Assembly (NCBI RefSeq): GCF_003073045.1
Contig: NC_037603.1
Span: 18,048,192-18,112,191, forward strand
DNA length: 64,000 nucleotides
Direction: 5' to 3'
From: Pomacea canaliculata
Lineage: Eukaryota > Mollusca > Gastropoda > Architaenioglossa > Ampullariidae
Both the position numbers and the translations under genes were made by a program. Of the stretch, positions 26,260 through 39,700 are shown in pieces (the stretch's first letter is position 1; each line of letters begins with the position of its first letter). Under the pieces are notes generated by a model. The model did not search any database, was not told the origin of the DNA, and saw only the letters and a list, made by a program, of their open reading frames with translations.

Positions 26260-28045
26260 GAGTTGGATTTAGTGAACTATTTATATAGACGAGTGTTACC
26301 GTTACCATACACCGAGCATTACGCGGTCTGTTACCGCCTCGCAATCTTTGGCAATAAAAGAGGCGGGTGTTGCTTTCGCGACCTCATGTGGTGATCAGAC
26401 TTCTACCCACCCACCCTTTCAACGGAAAGGGAAAATCTAAACCCGCTCATGAAAAATAATCTCACAAAATAAAAACAAAAAAAAAGCATGCCGGTTGGGA
26501 GAATTGTTATGAATGCTGTGAAACGCGATAAAGGGACAAGTGACAGATATAAGAATTCTTTTTTTATTATTTATCAAATTTTTTTCATTTATTTATGCTC
26601 TACAAGTGTTGTCTTTGTTAACTGAAAGTAGTCACAGTGAAGTCGACTGTTGCATTGTTGAAGCAGCGGTATGTAAACATAATTATCAAGATGTATGAAG
26701 TAGGGTGCCCCACTTATTAGCGTATGCATTGTCTCCTGCTGGCAGAGCATATTATGATGAAGCATGTTTTACTCTAAAAGCTTAATCGACAGAAAATTAT
26801 TTGTATAAAGCTCTTCTTAGACCCCAGCGCAAAGTAACCGCCAGTGTTAAAGTGAACAATTGAATGCTGCCGAGTCATTAATAACCGTTACGTTGAAAAA
26901 TTAAAAAGGCAGAAATCAATATATATATATACACATTACACGTATCTACATATAAATATATTCATGTAGATACATATATAGTCATATGGTAAACGGACAC
27001 AATATAAACAGATGTTCGTATGCTCGTGCACTCGCCATTTTCAGGGTAGGCATCAGATGTACCTTCATGAGCACACACACACCTTAGGTTGTTCTTAAAC
27101 TTTCTCTTTACCAGAATGTAAGCCAGTCCGAGCAAAGAAAGTGCAACTGCACTTGTGTCCGACTCTGTGTCGTGCATCAGAGTGGATGACAGAGTATAAT
27201 TATACATTACGAATCGAGTAATTATGCATTTCAGACCGAGTAATTGTTCGTTACGGACGTTACATATAAGATTTTGATTTTTGTTAATTTTCTTGTATAA
27301 GATAGCAGAATGTTGAATGCTAAAATATCCGGAAGCATGATTTCCCCCTGTTGTTCGTTATCTCGATCTTGTACCCTGTACCCTCTTTCTTACCCATATT
27401 TTGACCCACAACTTGAGTCATTTATTGATCAGCAGAGCAATAACTCTCGACGATAATTCTAGAAATGGCACGTGCTGTATCATTCTGACTTTGCCTTGAG
27501 TCAGCTAATCACAGCACCTGATAATATTTCCTGCTATCTACGAATAGCTGGTTCTTGTCCAGTATCTACAATTCTGATAACACCGTGTTAAATCCTTCAA
27601 CCACACGCTGTGGGATCTACTGTGAAAATGTCCTATTGTTTGGCAAAGAAAAAAATAGACATTTCCGAGTTTCCCTCAAAGGCCTCCCACACGAAGGCAA
27701 GCTCAAGGCGCTTTACAAGACACATATGCAAGGGACAGATGCCGAATGACAAATGAGATTACGGTCAAGCACACACACACACTGCACAGACTTGTATATA
27801 TTAACAAGAGTGAGCATTGCCAGGAACGTGAAGGATCGCAAACACAGGAGTAAAGTGGAGAAAGGAACAGTCAGAGTAGACCGGAGAGCATGTATAACGT
27901 TTCCAGTATCAGGAGGGGCGGAGGCAGCTATAGAGTATTTCAGGCACTGCATGCTCCATGGAGAAAAGAGAATGAGCGTCGGCCAAACCTTTCCAGTGTG
28001 ATAAGTGGGAGTGGTCAGGTCAGGTCAGTCCCTTGCCGATCCGGG
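26260..28045. other. Non-coding stretch, no gene supported
   Basis: AT-rich sequence with a TA-rich tract at 26918-26985 and a short CA run at 27770. Small open frames (for example 26962-27207 minus and 27753-28001 plus) carry no motif I recognise. A missing 5' exon of the guanine deaminase gene could lie here but was not found. Confidence 0.5.
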
Positions 28046-28053
28046 CGTAGGGG

Positions 28054-31000
28054 CAGGGCCGGCGCTAGGCTGTGTTGCGCCCTAGGCGAAAGAAAAATTC
28101 TGCGCCCCCCCCCCCCACCTCACAAAAAGTGAACCATGGTATATCATTTGTTTTGCAATTTATTTAGTCCTGGTCATGAAATTGATGCTTAAAACCTCAC
28201 TTTTCTTGTTTTTTGCTGTGCAAAACGAGTTATCAGTTCCTTCAGATTGAGTGCATTTGCCAAGTCATGCTCAATAGATATGGTGGCCAGCCCAGTCAGT
28301 CTCTCTTGCAATATTGTTGATCTCATATGGTTTTTAATTAATTTTAATTTTGAGAAACTCCCTTCTGCACTGGCAACAGAAATTGGAAGGGTCAATAAAT
28401 TCTGAGAGACACTAAAACATGCTCGCATCAAATAGCTTTGTTGGATTATGAATATTAAGACTTTCTTTTTTTGGGTTCATTTTAGGTTTGGAAGTCTTCT
28501 ATCCACAACCTGTAATTCAGAACAGAGTTCCTCCGCGTCTCGATGTCTTTGCTGTCTCTGTGCATTAGTGCCTTTGCCAAGACCTCGCAAGATAGTAGAA
28601 TGTCCTTCGTTGGTTTTTCAGAAATGCTTTGGATATCATAAAGAAATCCAAATAATGCACTGTGCTTCCTGAAATCTGTTTTAAATCTGTCTTCAATGGA
28701 CGCAGTTCAAACAAGAAAGCTAGGCTTTAAATATCACCAGTAATGCTGCGGCGGTCTGTCTCAAGAACTCAAAGCGACTGTGATGTGCTAAAAGACACCA
28801 GACTGTCACGGACCCGTTTGTGCAATGAACAGTTTTTGCAAAACAGTTACACCCCACCGCTATCGCAACCGTTGCATCCACACAATCAAAATAAGCACTA
28901 TCAGAAATAAGGAAATGAAATTAATGTAAAGAAAGACATAAATCGTGTTAATAAAACTATATACAGCTATGTCACAGTGAGGTATTAAAATTCATGCGAA
29001 ACTTTATCTTTACAAACTTGTCGTGAAGTGGCTGTAGGACAGTAGCACTGTTCAGTCTGGCACGCTAAATGTTCACAACCTGTTACTGATTCCAACTGTG
29101 GAAGGATGATCGCTCCCAAAACAGACAATTACAAAGTAAATTCAAACAAGCTCAGCACGGAGATATCAGCAGCCGCTCAGAAAAGTGAGGTTTTCACATC
29201 TTCCTGTGGTTTTTAAGTTCAAAGTTACAACTACCTCTTCCCCAGTCTCTGGCTGTCCAGCCCTGGTAATGTGATCTGACTTTCTTTAAAGTGGTAGAGA
29301 TTTATCTCTACCCTTCTCCACCACCCCACTTTTAGGTCCTTTCAATCTTTCTCTCTTCTCTCTTTTCTCATCTCAACGGACAAACTATCAAGTAAACATC
29401 GCACAACTTCTTGTCCAGTCTTTCTAGTCTGATGGACTGGTCATTAACTGTGACAGATTATCGCTACCTGTGGGCCCTGTCCACCTATAGCACCTCCATC
29501 GGCAAGTGCTTTCAATGGTTCTCTTCTTTCTCATCTTACAGATGACTAACAAGTAAAACCGAACTGACTACATGTTTGCTGCTTAAAAATGTAGAAAAGT
29601 TGTTTTCTACAAGAACTCATTACGACCAGAGGCATTAGAACCCCAGAAGTGTTAAAGAATGGCTTATTAAAATTAAATCTTTTTCGAGAATTTGCTGTCA
29701 GATTTGATTAATTAAGTTATAAGTAAGAACTACTTTTTGTCAAGAAAGGTACGTCTGTTTTAATTGCAGGCGTGCATCAAACCACACATGATGCTTGCAT
29801 GCCTCCTAAATCAAACCTACACTTATGAGTAGGATTTCAAACACTCGTGTAAAAGGCTTTATGGAGTGCACAAAAAAAAAACTGGGGGATGGAGACAAGA
29901 AAATGTGTAGCACCTTGCTCTGGTCTTATTTGCTGTGTGGTCTAAAACTCAAAGCTATCACAGCTTCCAGCATCTAGACCACCCTGATAGCAGCTACTTT
30001 GTTCCCATCCAAAGTCACACCTCACAGGTGGGCGGGCAATGAGAGAGTCTGTCAAGAGAGAGTCTTCTGACACTAACAATGCAAAGTTGTAATCATGGTG
30101 TCAGCTCCCCAAACACAGTCCAGTTGATCAACACTGCGTGGTGTCCCCAGCATAGGGTTGTTGAAAACAAGAGAAGTATTATAGACTGTAGGTCTTAGTA
30201 CGCATTATCTCTTAATAACCAATTTCAAAATATTCTGTCAATGGAGCCATAACAACAAGCTAGCCATTCAAACTGTAGACAAACAGATGCACTCTTAGAT
30301 AAAAAAAATAAATCATTACAAGTTGACAACTAAAATTAAGCGTAATACACCAATCGACAGAAATTTAAAATTAAGAAGAAAGTTAATATCACGACATTGA
30401 GTCACAACAGTAAGTACAAGACTATAGGCCATCAGTGTCAGTAAGTAGATATGCTATAAACTTCAAATGGCTCTACCTTGAATTGATGTTTGTCTGCTAA
30501 AGACTTTAATACTCTTATTAACTAAGAACGCGTTGGTGACATTAGCTAAGTTCCTTCGGGTTGAAAAGTTCGTAAGTGTAAACAATATTGGGCATAAACT
30601 GTTGTCATAACCACAGACCAAAACAAGAAAAAAACTCGCGTAGCAAACTCAAGTCGTGTTGTTGTCCCTGATATCAGCTGCAGTGTGTTTCAATGCATAA
30701 GTGTGGAACCTCTCAATAGTAAGATAGAAGAAAGAAAGGTGAGCTTGGTATTAGTGGAATGCGGTCCACTCCATCGTAGGGGTCCGCACTGTCCAGGCCC
30801 CATCCACCAACCGCCCCTCCGCTGTCTATTCTTCCGCCCTCTTCTTCCCGCTGGTTAGCTGGTCACTTCAGGTGCGCCTGTAATAATGGTTTCCTTACTA
30901 CATCACTACATGAACGGAGAAACTCGGGGGTGAAGTCAACAAGAAGCTGAGGAAAAGGTGCCCTCCACCAACACCGCCCTTCCCCGCCCTCTGCCGCCCT

Positions 31001-31278
31001 CTACTTGCCTGCCGGTTAGCTGTGGTCACTGCAGGTGCGCCCTGGATAATGCGATAATGGGTTTTCCTGTCATACATGTACTGAGAAACTAGCGTGGTGG
31101 TCAGTCTACAAGCAGAGGAAAAGTGTCCTGCTAATATCATTTTGTGAAAATGACATTTTCCCTAAAATTATTCATTAAAAAAAAAAAAAAAACAACAACA
31201 GCAGGCATATTTCCGCCCCCCTCGGTCGCTGCGCCCTAGGCGATTGCCTAGTTCGCCTAATAGGTAGAACCGGGCCTG
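28054..31278 (-). mobile_element. hAT DNA transposon copy A, complete ends, degenerate transposase
   Basis: The ends are imperfect terminal inverted repeats: CAGGGCCGGCGCTAGG on the left, and on the right, read inward, CAGGCCCGGTTCTACC. Both are followed by shared subterminal GCGCCCTAGGCGA-type sequence. The flanks are an exact 8-bp target duplication CGTAGGGG at 28046-28053 and 31279-31286, as expected for hAT elements. The minus strand at 28189-28431 encodes the C-terminal hAT dimerisation region (LPISVASAEGSFSKLKLIKN, then MRSTILQERLTGLATISIEH). Further degraded transposase (AEELCSELQVVDRRLPNLK) follows up to about 28600. The remaining 2.5 kb shows no intact transposase, so the copy is non-autonomous or decayed. 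Confidence 0.92.
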
Positions 31279-31648
31279 CGTAGGGGAGACCGGCTGGCAG
31301 CAGCAACAGACAGTGGGAGTGGGACAGTGATAAAACAGGCGTGGGCAGAGCGAACTGACCTGCCAGGCTGCTATAACCACCATATTTTATTTTTTAAAAT
31401 ATTAAGTGCTTGCCTCATCTCATAAATTATCGGTATTGCAATTAGACATATATATATATGTAATATATGTAACGCAGTGATCAAGCATTATATTGTGTCG
31501 TTGTACATTCTTTGCTATAATTATTCAAACATTGGCTCTGTCCGCTATGTTTCATAGTACTTATAATGGCTGTTTGAATAATGACGTATAAACAAGCTTT
31601 TCTTGTTGGGGATGGGATGGGGAAGGAGAGATAGATATATGAACGATC

Positions 31649-33343
31649 CAGGCCCGTTCTTAGCCCCCGCGGGGCCCGAGGCAAAGGGCATGTGCGGGGC
31701 CCTCACGCCACGATCACACGGTTTTAGTTGGGATCTAAAGTCACTTTTTTCCTCAGGGATATCTCGTCTTTTATCATTGATAGCACGCTGCATACACATT
31801 ACAACATAAGCCTACGATTAATTTATTTGTAACGTTCGTCAATAGGTTATGTAACCAACACGTCAAATGGCTACGTAGAGTGGGCTGTCGTACCAGAAAT
31901 AACAAAGATTGAATTCCGCACTGAAGTGTTTTATTCAGTTTTGCTCAGCGTCTGGCCTAACTGCTCTCTCTCCAATTCACAAAGAGGTCCCACACCACTG
32001 TCAGCTCTGCTATTTATTCTCCCTACCCTCGAACATTCTAGCCCTTCCTCGCACAGACATTCTATTTCGTCGCAATAAAGACATTTTGAACATCGCTACA
32101 TTGTTGAACATCATTTCCTCCCTCGCACAAAGACATTCTACCTTTTACATTGCTGCCGTGCTGAACATTCTGGAATATAGATGCAAATCTACAACCCAAA
32201 GACATTATACTTCGTACACTACTAGAGTGCTACAGTTACAACGAAGGGAACCCTACAGACAGGCTACAGTCTGCAGCCGTAGTTGAGGTTGAGTTGATGG
32301 GTTTGCATCCGCCATTAGGTAACACACAACACACCCCGACACACGTACATGCTAAAGACATTCAGATTTAGTAACCAAATAACATAGCAACACGTAAACA
32401 TACGGCATAATAAACATGTCAGTTTTCAACACTAAAAAAATATTTACAAGTGAACTTTCCTGGCCTTCATTAAAGCAAAAATCATCAATCAGTTCACTGA
32501 AATCTCATTCCCGAGAAACACTGTTCTCGATGGAGAGTATGGCCACAGGCCATGTTCCTCAGCCGATCTTGGCACATCGTTGACCGCAGGTAAGTTTTAA
32601 TTAATTTCAGCTTCGAGAAACTTCGTTCTCCGGAAGCTACTGTCACAGGTATTGTGAGGGCAATTCTTAGGCAATCCATAAATTCGGAAAATCGAATGAT
32701 CGTCTTTAATGGAGAGGAAAGTCAACATCTTACGAAGGTCTCCATGCACAGAATCTGGAAAAAACATACTTCAATACGTCCATTTCCTCGCAAGCATGTA
32801 TCCATCGACATCTCGGCTTCTCCATGTGTTAACACATCTTCCAAATTCTTTCCACATGACTTCAGCACCGACTTTGGCAACTCCTTGAAGTTGTAGATAA
32901 ATCCAAAATTTGATTATGATTCCTTAATTGTTCAAATCTTCTTTTGAAGAGACGCAATTGCTGTATCCACTATCATGTTGAAGCAGTTGATGCGGAAATC
33001 CTCCTGGGCATTTCTTCCTCTACACTTCTCCTTCGTATTGTTCGTAATCAAACATTCTCCTTCTCTTTCTAATTCGTGTAGCTTTAAAAACTGGTTCTGT
33101 AGCCAAATCCTCTGCAATTTCTCTTGCATTAATCAGATAGCTTGAAAATCCATTTTGACGATAATCTGTCAGCCATGTGCAAATGCCCTCCAAGCCATTT
33201 AGTGCATCTGAAAAATCCGCAGTCAGATACGGCTGACTACACTTCCATATGCCTAGTTACCATATCAGTCAAAAGCGCGGGGCCCCTTGAAGCGCGGGGC
33301 CCTAGGCAGATGCCTCGTCCGCCTGCCCCTAAGCACGGCCCTG
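31649..33343 (-). mobile_element. hAT DNA transposon copy B, complete ends, degenerate transposase
   Basis: The ends are CAGGCCCGTTCTTAGCCCC on the left and, inward from the right, CAGGGCCGTGCTTAGGGGC. The exact 8-bp target duplication GAACGATC lies at 31641-31648 and 33344-33351. The minus strand carries the hAT dimerisation motif IPVTVASGERSFSKLKLIKT then YLRSTMCQDRLRNMA (32494-32679). An upstream segment, FRINCFNMIVDTAIASLQKK (about 32935-33000), is also transposase-like. Stops interrupt it. It is a relative of copy A in the same orientation, 370 bases away. Confidence 0.92.
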
Positions 33344-33599
33344 GAACGATCAATAAGTGCATGGTTTGAAAGGGATCATGCAGGCTCTTACCTTTCTGTT
33401 ATATTTCCCAGGCTACCCTCTGGAGAGATAGAGCAAAAGTGGGAGAAACACTTACAATTTTTTTTTAAAAGCTTTTAAAATGTACTTGCATTGTAATTTT
33501 GTAAAGGATATAGAGTGGACACACACAATCACGGATAAACGGGTGCATTGCAAGAGTTCAAGTGGTACTTCAACACCACAGAAAATGAATTGTAAAGAA

Positions 33600-33712
33600 T
33601 AATAATAATAATTTTATAATAATTATTATTTACAATTATTATTATTTACAATTATTATTTACAATTATTATTATTATTTACAATTATTATTAGTATTATT
33701 ATTGCTAAACCT
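33600..33712. repeat. ATT-rich tandem repeat (TTATTATTTACAA-type units)
   Basis: About 110 bases of TTATTATTATTTACAA-like units of variable length. It lies 70 bases upstream of the XRRA1 start codon and so may be within its promoter or 5' UTR. Confidence 0.85.
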
Positions 33713-33775
33713 TTCGGTTCTTTTTTCGTTTTAGTTATACTTTTTAGGGTTATCTTAGTTACCCTAGCAATGTTT

Positions 33776-33788
33776 CAAAATGGCGACG
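33776..33788 (+). promoter_or_regulatory. YY1-like motif overlapping the XRRA1 start codon
   Basis: The start context CAAAATGGCGACG is close to the YY1 consensus CAANATGGCGGC, with the ATG of the coding sequence inside it. Such motifs straddling the start codon occur in some metazoan housekeeping promoters with short 5' UTRs. Binding and promoter function are inferred only. Confidence 0.35.
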
Positions 33789-36700
33789 GGGGTGACGCAA
33801 CCTGGGGGAAATTTGTCTGGTTGTTTCCCTGTCAGAGGACTGATAAAGAGTTATGCTGTCGAAGGTTTGAACCTAAATTTTTAATGTAATGCTAGGATAT
33901 TTTGCTTATTAATCAAATTTCCTATTTCATTTTCCCTGCGCGTTAACTAGCGTAATTTGTTCTACCAACGATTACTTATTTCAAACAACAGATTTGAATT
34001 ATTCCAAAGTTGTTTTGCCCTTTCTCTCATTGCTTACATCTGGTGGCAGTAGACTTCTTCTCTCATCTCTTCTTTTAGTTCACACATGTCTGCCACATAA
34101 AATTCAATACACCATAGATCTATTTTTGCTACTTCCAATCCATTACAATTAATTTTGCGCGTTTACAGGAGACGGATCATGGCTAGTTGCTTACAGGACA
34201 GAGCAGCGCAGGAGATTCAAGGCTGTTTTATGTGGCAAACCACGCACATACTCACGTATAAAACGGGAGAGGAAGAAAACAGAGAAAAAACGTGCTGTGG
34301 TGGCAAAACAAAATACAGATGACTTTAGTGACAGTGATGAGAGGCCAGTCCTTGATGGCTTCTTCTTGGTAAAAAAATTTTTTTTTAATTCACAAGAATC
34401 AGGTCTGAAAATATCATAGTGCAATGTGCTATGTTGCTGTGCATTCGTTGACACTATAATTTCACCATTCAAGAAAATGTACTTACACATTCATTTCATC
34501 AAAATACATTAAGTTTTAAATTTTTTGCATATCCTCCCCACCCCCCACTGACTTGCCCCACATGCATATAAGAAAGGATAAAATCATTCAATCATTCCTT
34601 CAGTAAAAAAAAATTGAGTCCCACAAAAATTCATAAAACAGTATTTAATGTTTAGAAAGATTTGATCATTCAGATCCAGCAGAATACTTCAAAAAGTCTT
34701 CAAAATCCCTTGTCACTATATCAGTAAATTTTTTATGAAACTTTACACATCTGTCAAAGAATGACAAAGAATGACCACACGATGACTCCCTCTTGCATAT
34801 AATTATTGGATAATAAATGACCCTATGACCTGCTTATGTGCAGTAATACAGCATTGTATGTTCCTCCTTTTCATAAAACAAGAAACTTGACCATTAGAGT
34901 GGTAGTCAGAAAACAACAACAGCTGATAAAGTTTAAAGTTGTTGCTTTGCAAATTGATGCCTTTATTATATACGTTTGTTTGTCTTATGCATTCCAGATG
35001 AAACACTGTCACATAGAAGACCCATCTGATGTTTGTTCCATTAACATCTCTGGCCTGAAACTGACAGACGCCAACCAGTCTGACTTTCATATGTTTGACA
35101 ATGTAGTACACATAAATGCAGGAGAAAATTATCTCCCATTCGGTTTGTTCTGTTTGTCATATGAATTTTACGATAAATTTCTTTACTTCAAGTCTGCCAC
35201 AAGGACATACCCATGCGAAAGAGAAACAACATAGCTGTACAGTAAAATGTTCATAAAAGAGACCACCGTTGATTATAATGCTGGGGTCTGTATGGTCCCA
35301 TAAGTTACTCAAGACTATTCAGCTTGCAAAACCTAAAGTGGGTCTTAGTGGCATTTCCTTAGCTTTTTTTAATTACACATGTTCTTATTATTAACAATCA
35401 ACCTGAGTTAAGTTCATCACAAGACATATTTCCTAAGCCTGAGTGATCACCTCCCTTCTGTTTGTGAGATTAAGACCTTCAACCTTGTTGCTCCATTGGC
35501 TGTCCTAAATGGCAAAGGCATTTTCCATATTCCAACATAACATCACAGTTTTGACTTCTTTCTGTGTCTGTTAACAGTTCAAAGGCATGTTAGGGAGTTA
35601 TTTGCTGATATTTTAGAAATTGCAGAATTGCAGCTTTATAATTATAAAATGAAAGCCATACCAAGAAAAGTTGTACTTTTAGTGAATCAAAAAGGGAAAA
35701 TAAAGTACAGTAAATTATATTCCATGGTATTCTTCTGGGATTAATGATATGGATACTTTTATCAGAAATTCTATGATAGCTTTAGTAATTTTTCTTTCAA
35801 CAGGTGCATTTCCAAGCTTTCCTTTTTTAAGAGAACTCGAAGTGCCCTAAATGGTTTGAGGGGCCTGAAGATTCAGCACAATGACTTCCCCTTGCTTGAG
35901 GTGAGGTTTCTAAATCATTGCCTGATAGAACAAGCTATTATTGTTACTGGGTCTTTTTGTCAAATTCATTTCCAGTAAATGTGGAGAATGTTTGACAGCT
36001 ATACATGGCAGTGGCAATAGAAGACACTGTTGAAGCCTTAGGCAACATTGTACACATACTTGTTGGGGTGGGCAATAGTAGAGAGTAAGCATACATATAT
36101 ACATATGTGTGTGTGTGCGCACATGCATCTACATGTAGATCTATTATATCAGCATGTTTGTGCATATCTGTAAAGAAGACAGAGAGCAGGAAAAAGGTGC
36201 CATGATTTCTTTTCTCAGCATATTTTCCTGTCTGTTTATTTCTACCTCAAATTAATACCATTAATATCCGACAAGCTAGTTATTCTACAACTAATATCGC
36301 ATTTTTTTTAATGTATGTGTTCATTTTTCTAAATGAGCATTATTCTTTACAATATAAATAAATTATTATTATCAGATCTGTCTTACTAATACACTAAGAT
36401 ATACTTGTTGTAAGCAAGTGGTAAACAAGCTGCACAAAGTAGTGTGTTTTTGGAAAAATTACAAGAAAACTCTGGAAGTTAGCCTCCACTCTCATGAGAA
36501 TATTGCTTAAAATCCAGGTGTTGGACCTGTCCTACAACAACCTCTCATATCGTGATGTATTAACCCTTGGACTTCTACCAAACCTACGAATTCTTCAACT
36601 GACAGGCAACAATTTTAGCAATCTGCCTCAAGATATGGCTGCGCCATATATATCTGATGACAAGTAAAAGCAAAAAATAAACTGAAGTTTTATATGAGAA

Positions 36701-39700
36701 ATAGAGAGAGTGTGCATGTATGTGCATGTGTGTATGTGTCAGTTGTAGTGAAAATTTGTTTTTAATGATGGTGATCATTTCCAAGGACGAATGCTGTTTT
36801 CTTATTTTTAGTTTAGTGTCTTCAAGTTGATTTATATTCCTTTTTAACAAATTATTCTCTGGTGATAAATGTGATACCTCCAGTTCATCAAGATATCTGG
36901 AAAGTATACATCATAAATTTACTTTCTGACATGTACACACATCTGACAAAATGCTCACAAAAACATTCGACCAACAAAGAAGAGCAAGCTGAATAACTGG
37001 ATTTATTTGCAGAAAGGTCAAGAAGAATAGGTACTCTAGGCTAGAGATTCTGTTGCTGGATGACAACAAACTGGAAGACGTCACAGTTTTTTCAGCTCTT
37101 GCAAGACTACCCAAGTAAGCAATCTTGAATGTTACTCAGAGAAACAGTTATCATCGATGTCACACTGCTCATACTCTGGTGGCTAAAGATGGTGATGGAA
37201 GGAAGTTAAAAATATTTTCTGTTGCTAGTTGCTATAGAATGAGTTTGACAAACTTTGTAAAAACTTTTTGTTTGCTTTAAATGATCACATATTTCTTTAA
37301 ATATTGCACAATATGGATCATTTTCACAAACTGCACCAATAAATTATGTCAATCTTCTGCATCACACTGTTATCTAGTCTTAAGAAAAACTCTTCCATAT
37401 TTTTTTAATTATTATATATGACAAATTATTTATCATTTTCTCCAAGTGCATTGATTAAAACTGACTTTACCGATCATCTTAAGATAAAACTCATCCATAT
37501 TTTCTGCATCAGACTTCGCCATCTCAATATGGAGAAGAATCAGATTACTCAGGTTCCTCATCTGAAGTGTGTTGAAGGTCGCATTTTCATTTACAATGTG
37601 TCCGAGCCCAACACAAAAGGCCAACGCAGCGGAAATCACAAAAGCCTAAGAAGTGTCATATCTCAAAATACTGGTCCTGAGACAGTGAACGACCTGTCCC
37701 AAAGAAGTCCTTCAATTCATGAGGAAGTGTCTTTGGTGGCAACCATAATGGATACAACTGAAGGTCATCTGTCATCAAAGAAGGCGACATTGGGAACTCA
37801 GAGGCAAGGAGAATGTTCTGATGCTGGTGCTGGTGCTGGTGCTGATGCCGATGCCGATGCCGATGCTGATGCTGATGCCGATGCTGATGCCTGATGCCGA
37901 TGCCGATGCCGATGCCGATGCCGATGCCGATGCTCAGAAGTCAAATGAAGAACAGAGCTATCATGGTAATGTTGTTGATTGATACAGAAAAGTTTGCATT
38001 TCTCAAGCATGCTTTTCCATTCCATTTTGTAAATATGGATCCTATTTTTTTTTTAATACATATAGATATGCACATTTCTCTCTCTCTTTTCCTCATACAC
38101 CTTTTTTCTTGTCTCTTGCTTATCTACATATTCTGATAATTGCTTCCTGACCTTGTTTGCTACTCTCAATGGGTAATCATTTTTTTCATGGTTGACTATC
38201 TCTTATGGTTTTGTATTAAGTAACTTAATTAACTTTAACTTCTTAAAACAAGTTCAGTAAATTCACCAGTTTTCCACTTCAGGCTTTCCTTTTTTCACTA
38301 ACTGTAATTATGTGTTTTAATTTTTGTAGGAGAAAGCTTCAGTAAGTGTTGTTTTTCTAACACATTTACTTTAGATTAAGCATCTTTCAGTGTCTTATAC
38401 TGCTGCATATGTGTTGTTCTAGCCTTAATGTGAGTAGATGGAGCCAGTTGTATTTGGGGTCTGTCAAAGAATAAAGAAGAAGACTGGAGTGTTTATTTTT
38501 CAGTTACCTGCGTATTATTTTACTCATCAACTTGCCTACTTTTAGTCATGCAGTTCCTTTTTTGCTTTGCTAATGCATTAATAACTCACTCGCTTACGAT
38601 ACCGTACATTTATTTATTCATCCGTTACATATTTAATATCTCATTAATTAATTTGTTTTCTCATTTATTCATGATAATATGCTTGATATAAAAGAATGCA
38701 CTTGAACAATGTACACAGAAATTCCTCTAGTTTTTTTAATAGCACTAAGTTTCAGAAAAAGCACACAATGTACAAATGCTCTTGTCTTTGCATAGGACAA
38801 ATCTGTATCAGAAATTTAATTAATACACAAAGTGTTAAACCTGAAACTAACCAGAAAATGGCTGTGCATATCAAAATTTACAGTAAACTGATTCTCTAAC
38901 CTGTTTGGCAGCTCTTAGAATATTTAAATCTTTAATTAGTGTGCTATTTACATTTAATTACTAGGGAGTAAAACATTAATTCAGTATAGCTTTTATTAAC
39001 ATTTTTGTATCATTATGTATTTTCACATTTTATTATAAGCCTGATTTCTTAAAGAAGGATGTCTAATATTGTTAATCATATTTCTTCCATCATATTAACA
39101 GCAATGAAAATGTGTTATAGGATATATTGTAGAATGTTTCTGCATTACACTGTCATTTATTTGTTCTTAAATCATGACAGTCTTAATTTGGCCATTTGTG
39201 TTAGTGGTGCACATGGGGTATGGGAAGGAGGTGTGTGTGTGAGCACACGTCCTAGTGTGTACATGTATTTGTGTGTGAGAATGTGTGCTTGTGTGAATAT
39301 ATGACTCTGTATGTGTGTGTGATTGTATGTCCAAGCAAATGCAATGTAAATATTTTTAAAATATCTCTTTTTCCCTTACAAAACAATTACCATTTTGTTT
39401 GATATATATTATCATTAAATGCTTTTAATGCATGTAATATACTCAAATGGTAGAACTGCATGACTTTGAGAATCCATTAATAAGCACATGAGAGCATTCA
39501 ACAGCAGACCTTGCCTGCCAAATATTTTCCATGAATGAAACTATAAACTACTTTTGCAGCTCTTCTAACAGATGACTTCAGCCTTGGTGATCTGAGTGCT
39601 CGTATCCATGAACTTGTGAAAGAAGAAACTGACGAAAACCAAAATGAGGCTAATGAGGATGTAGAACTCAAACCTTTGTCACCTTTTCCAGAACTGCGGT

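Noticed and set aside
37894-38136. Met-Pro repeat protein frame
   Set aside because: It is the shifted frame of the GATGCC repeat inside an XRRA1 exon.
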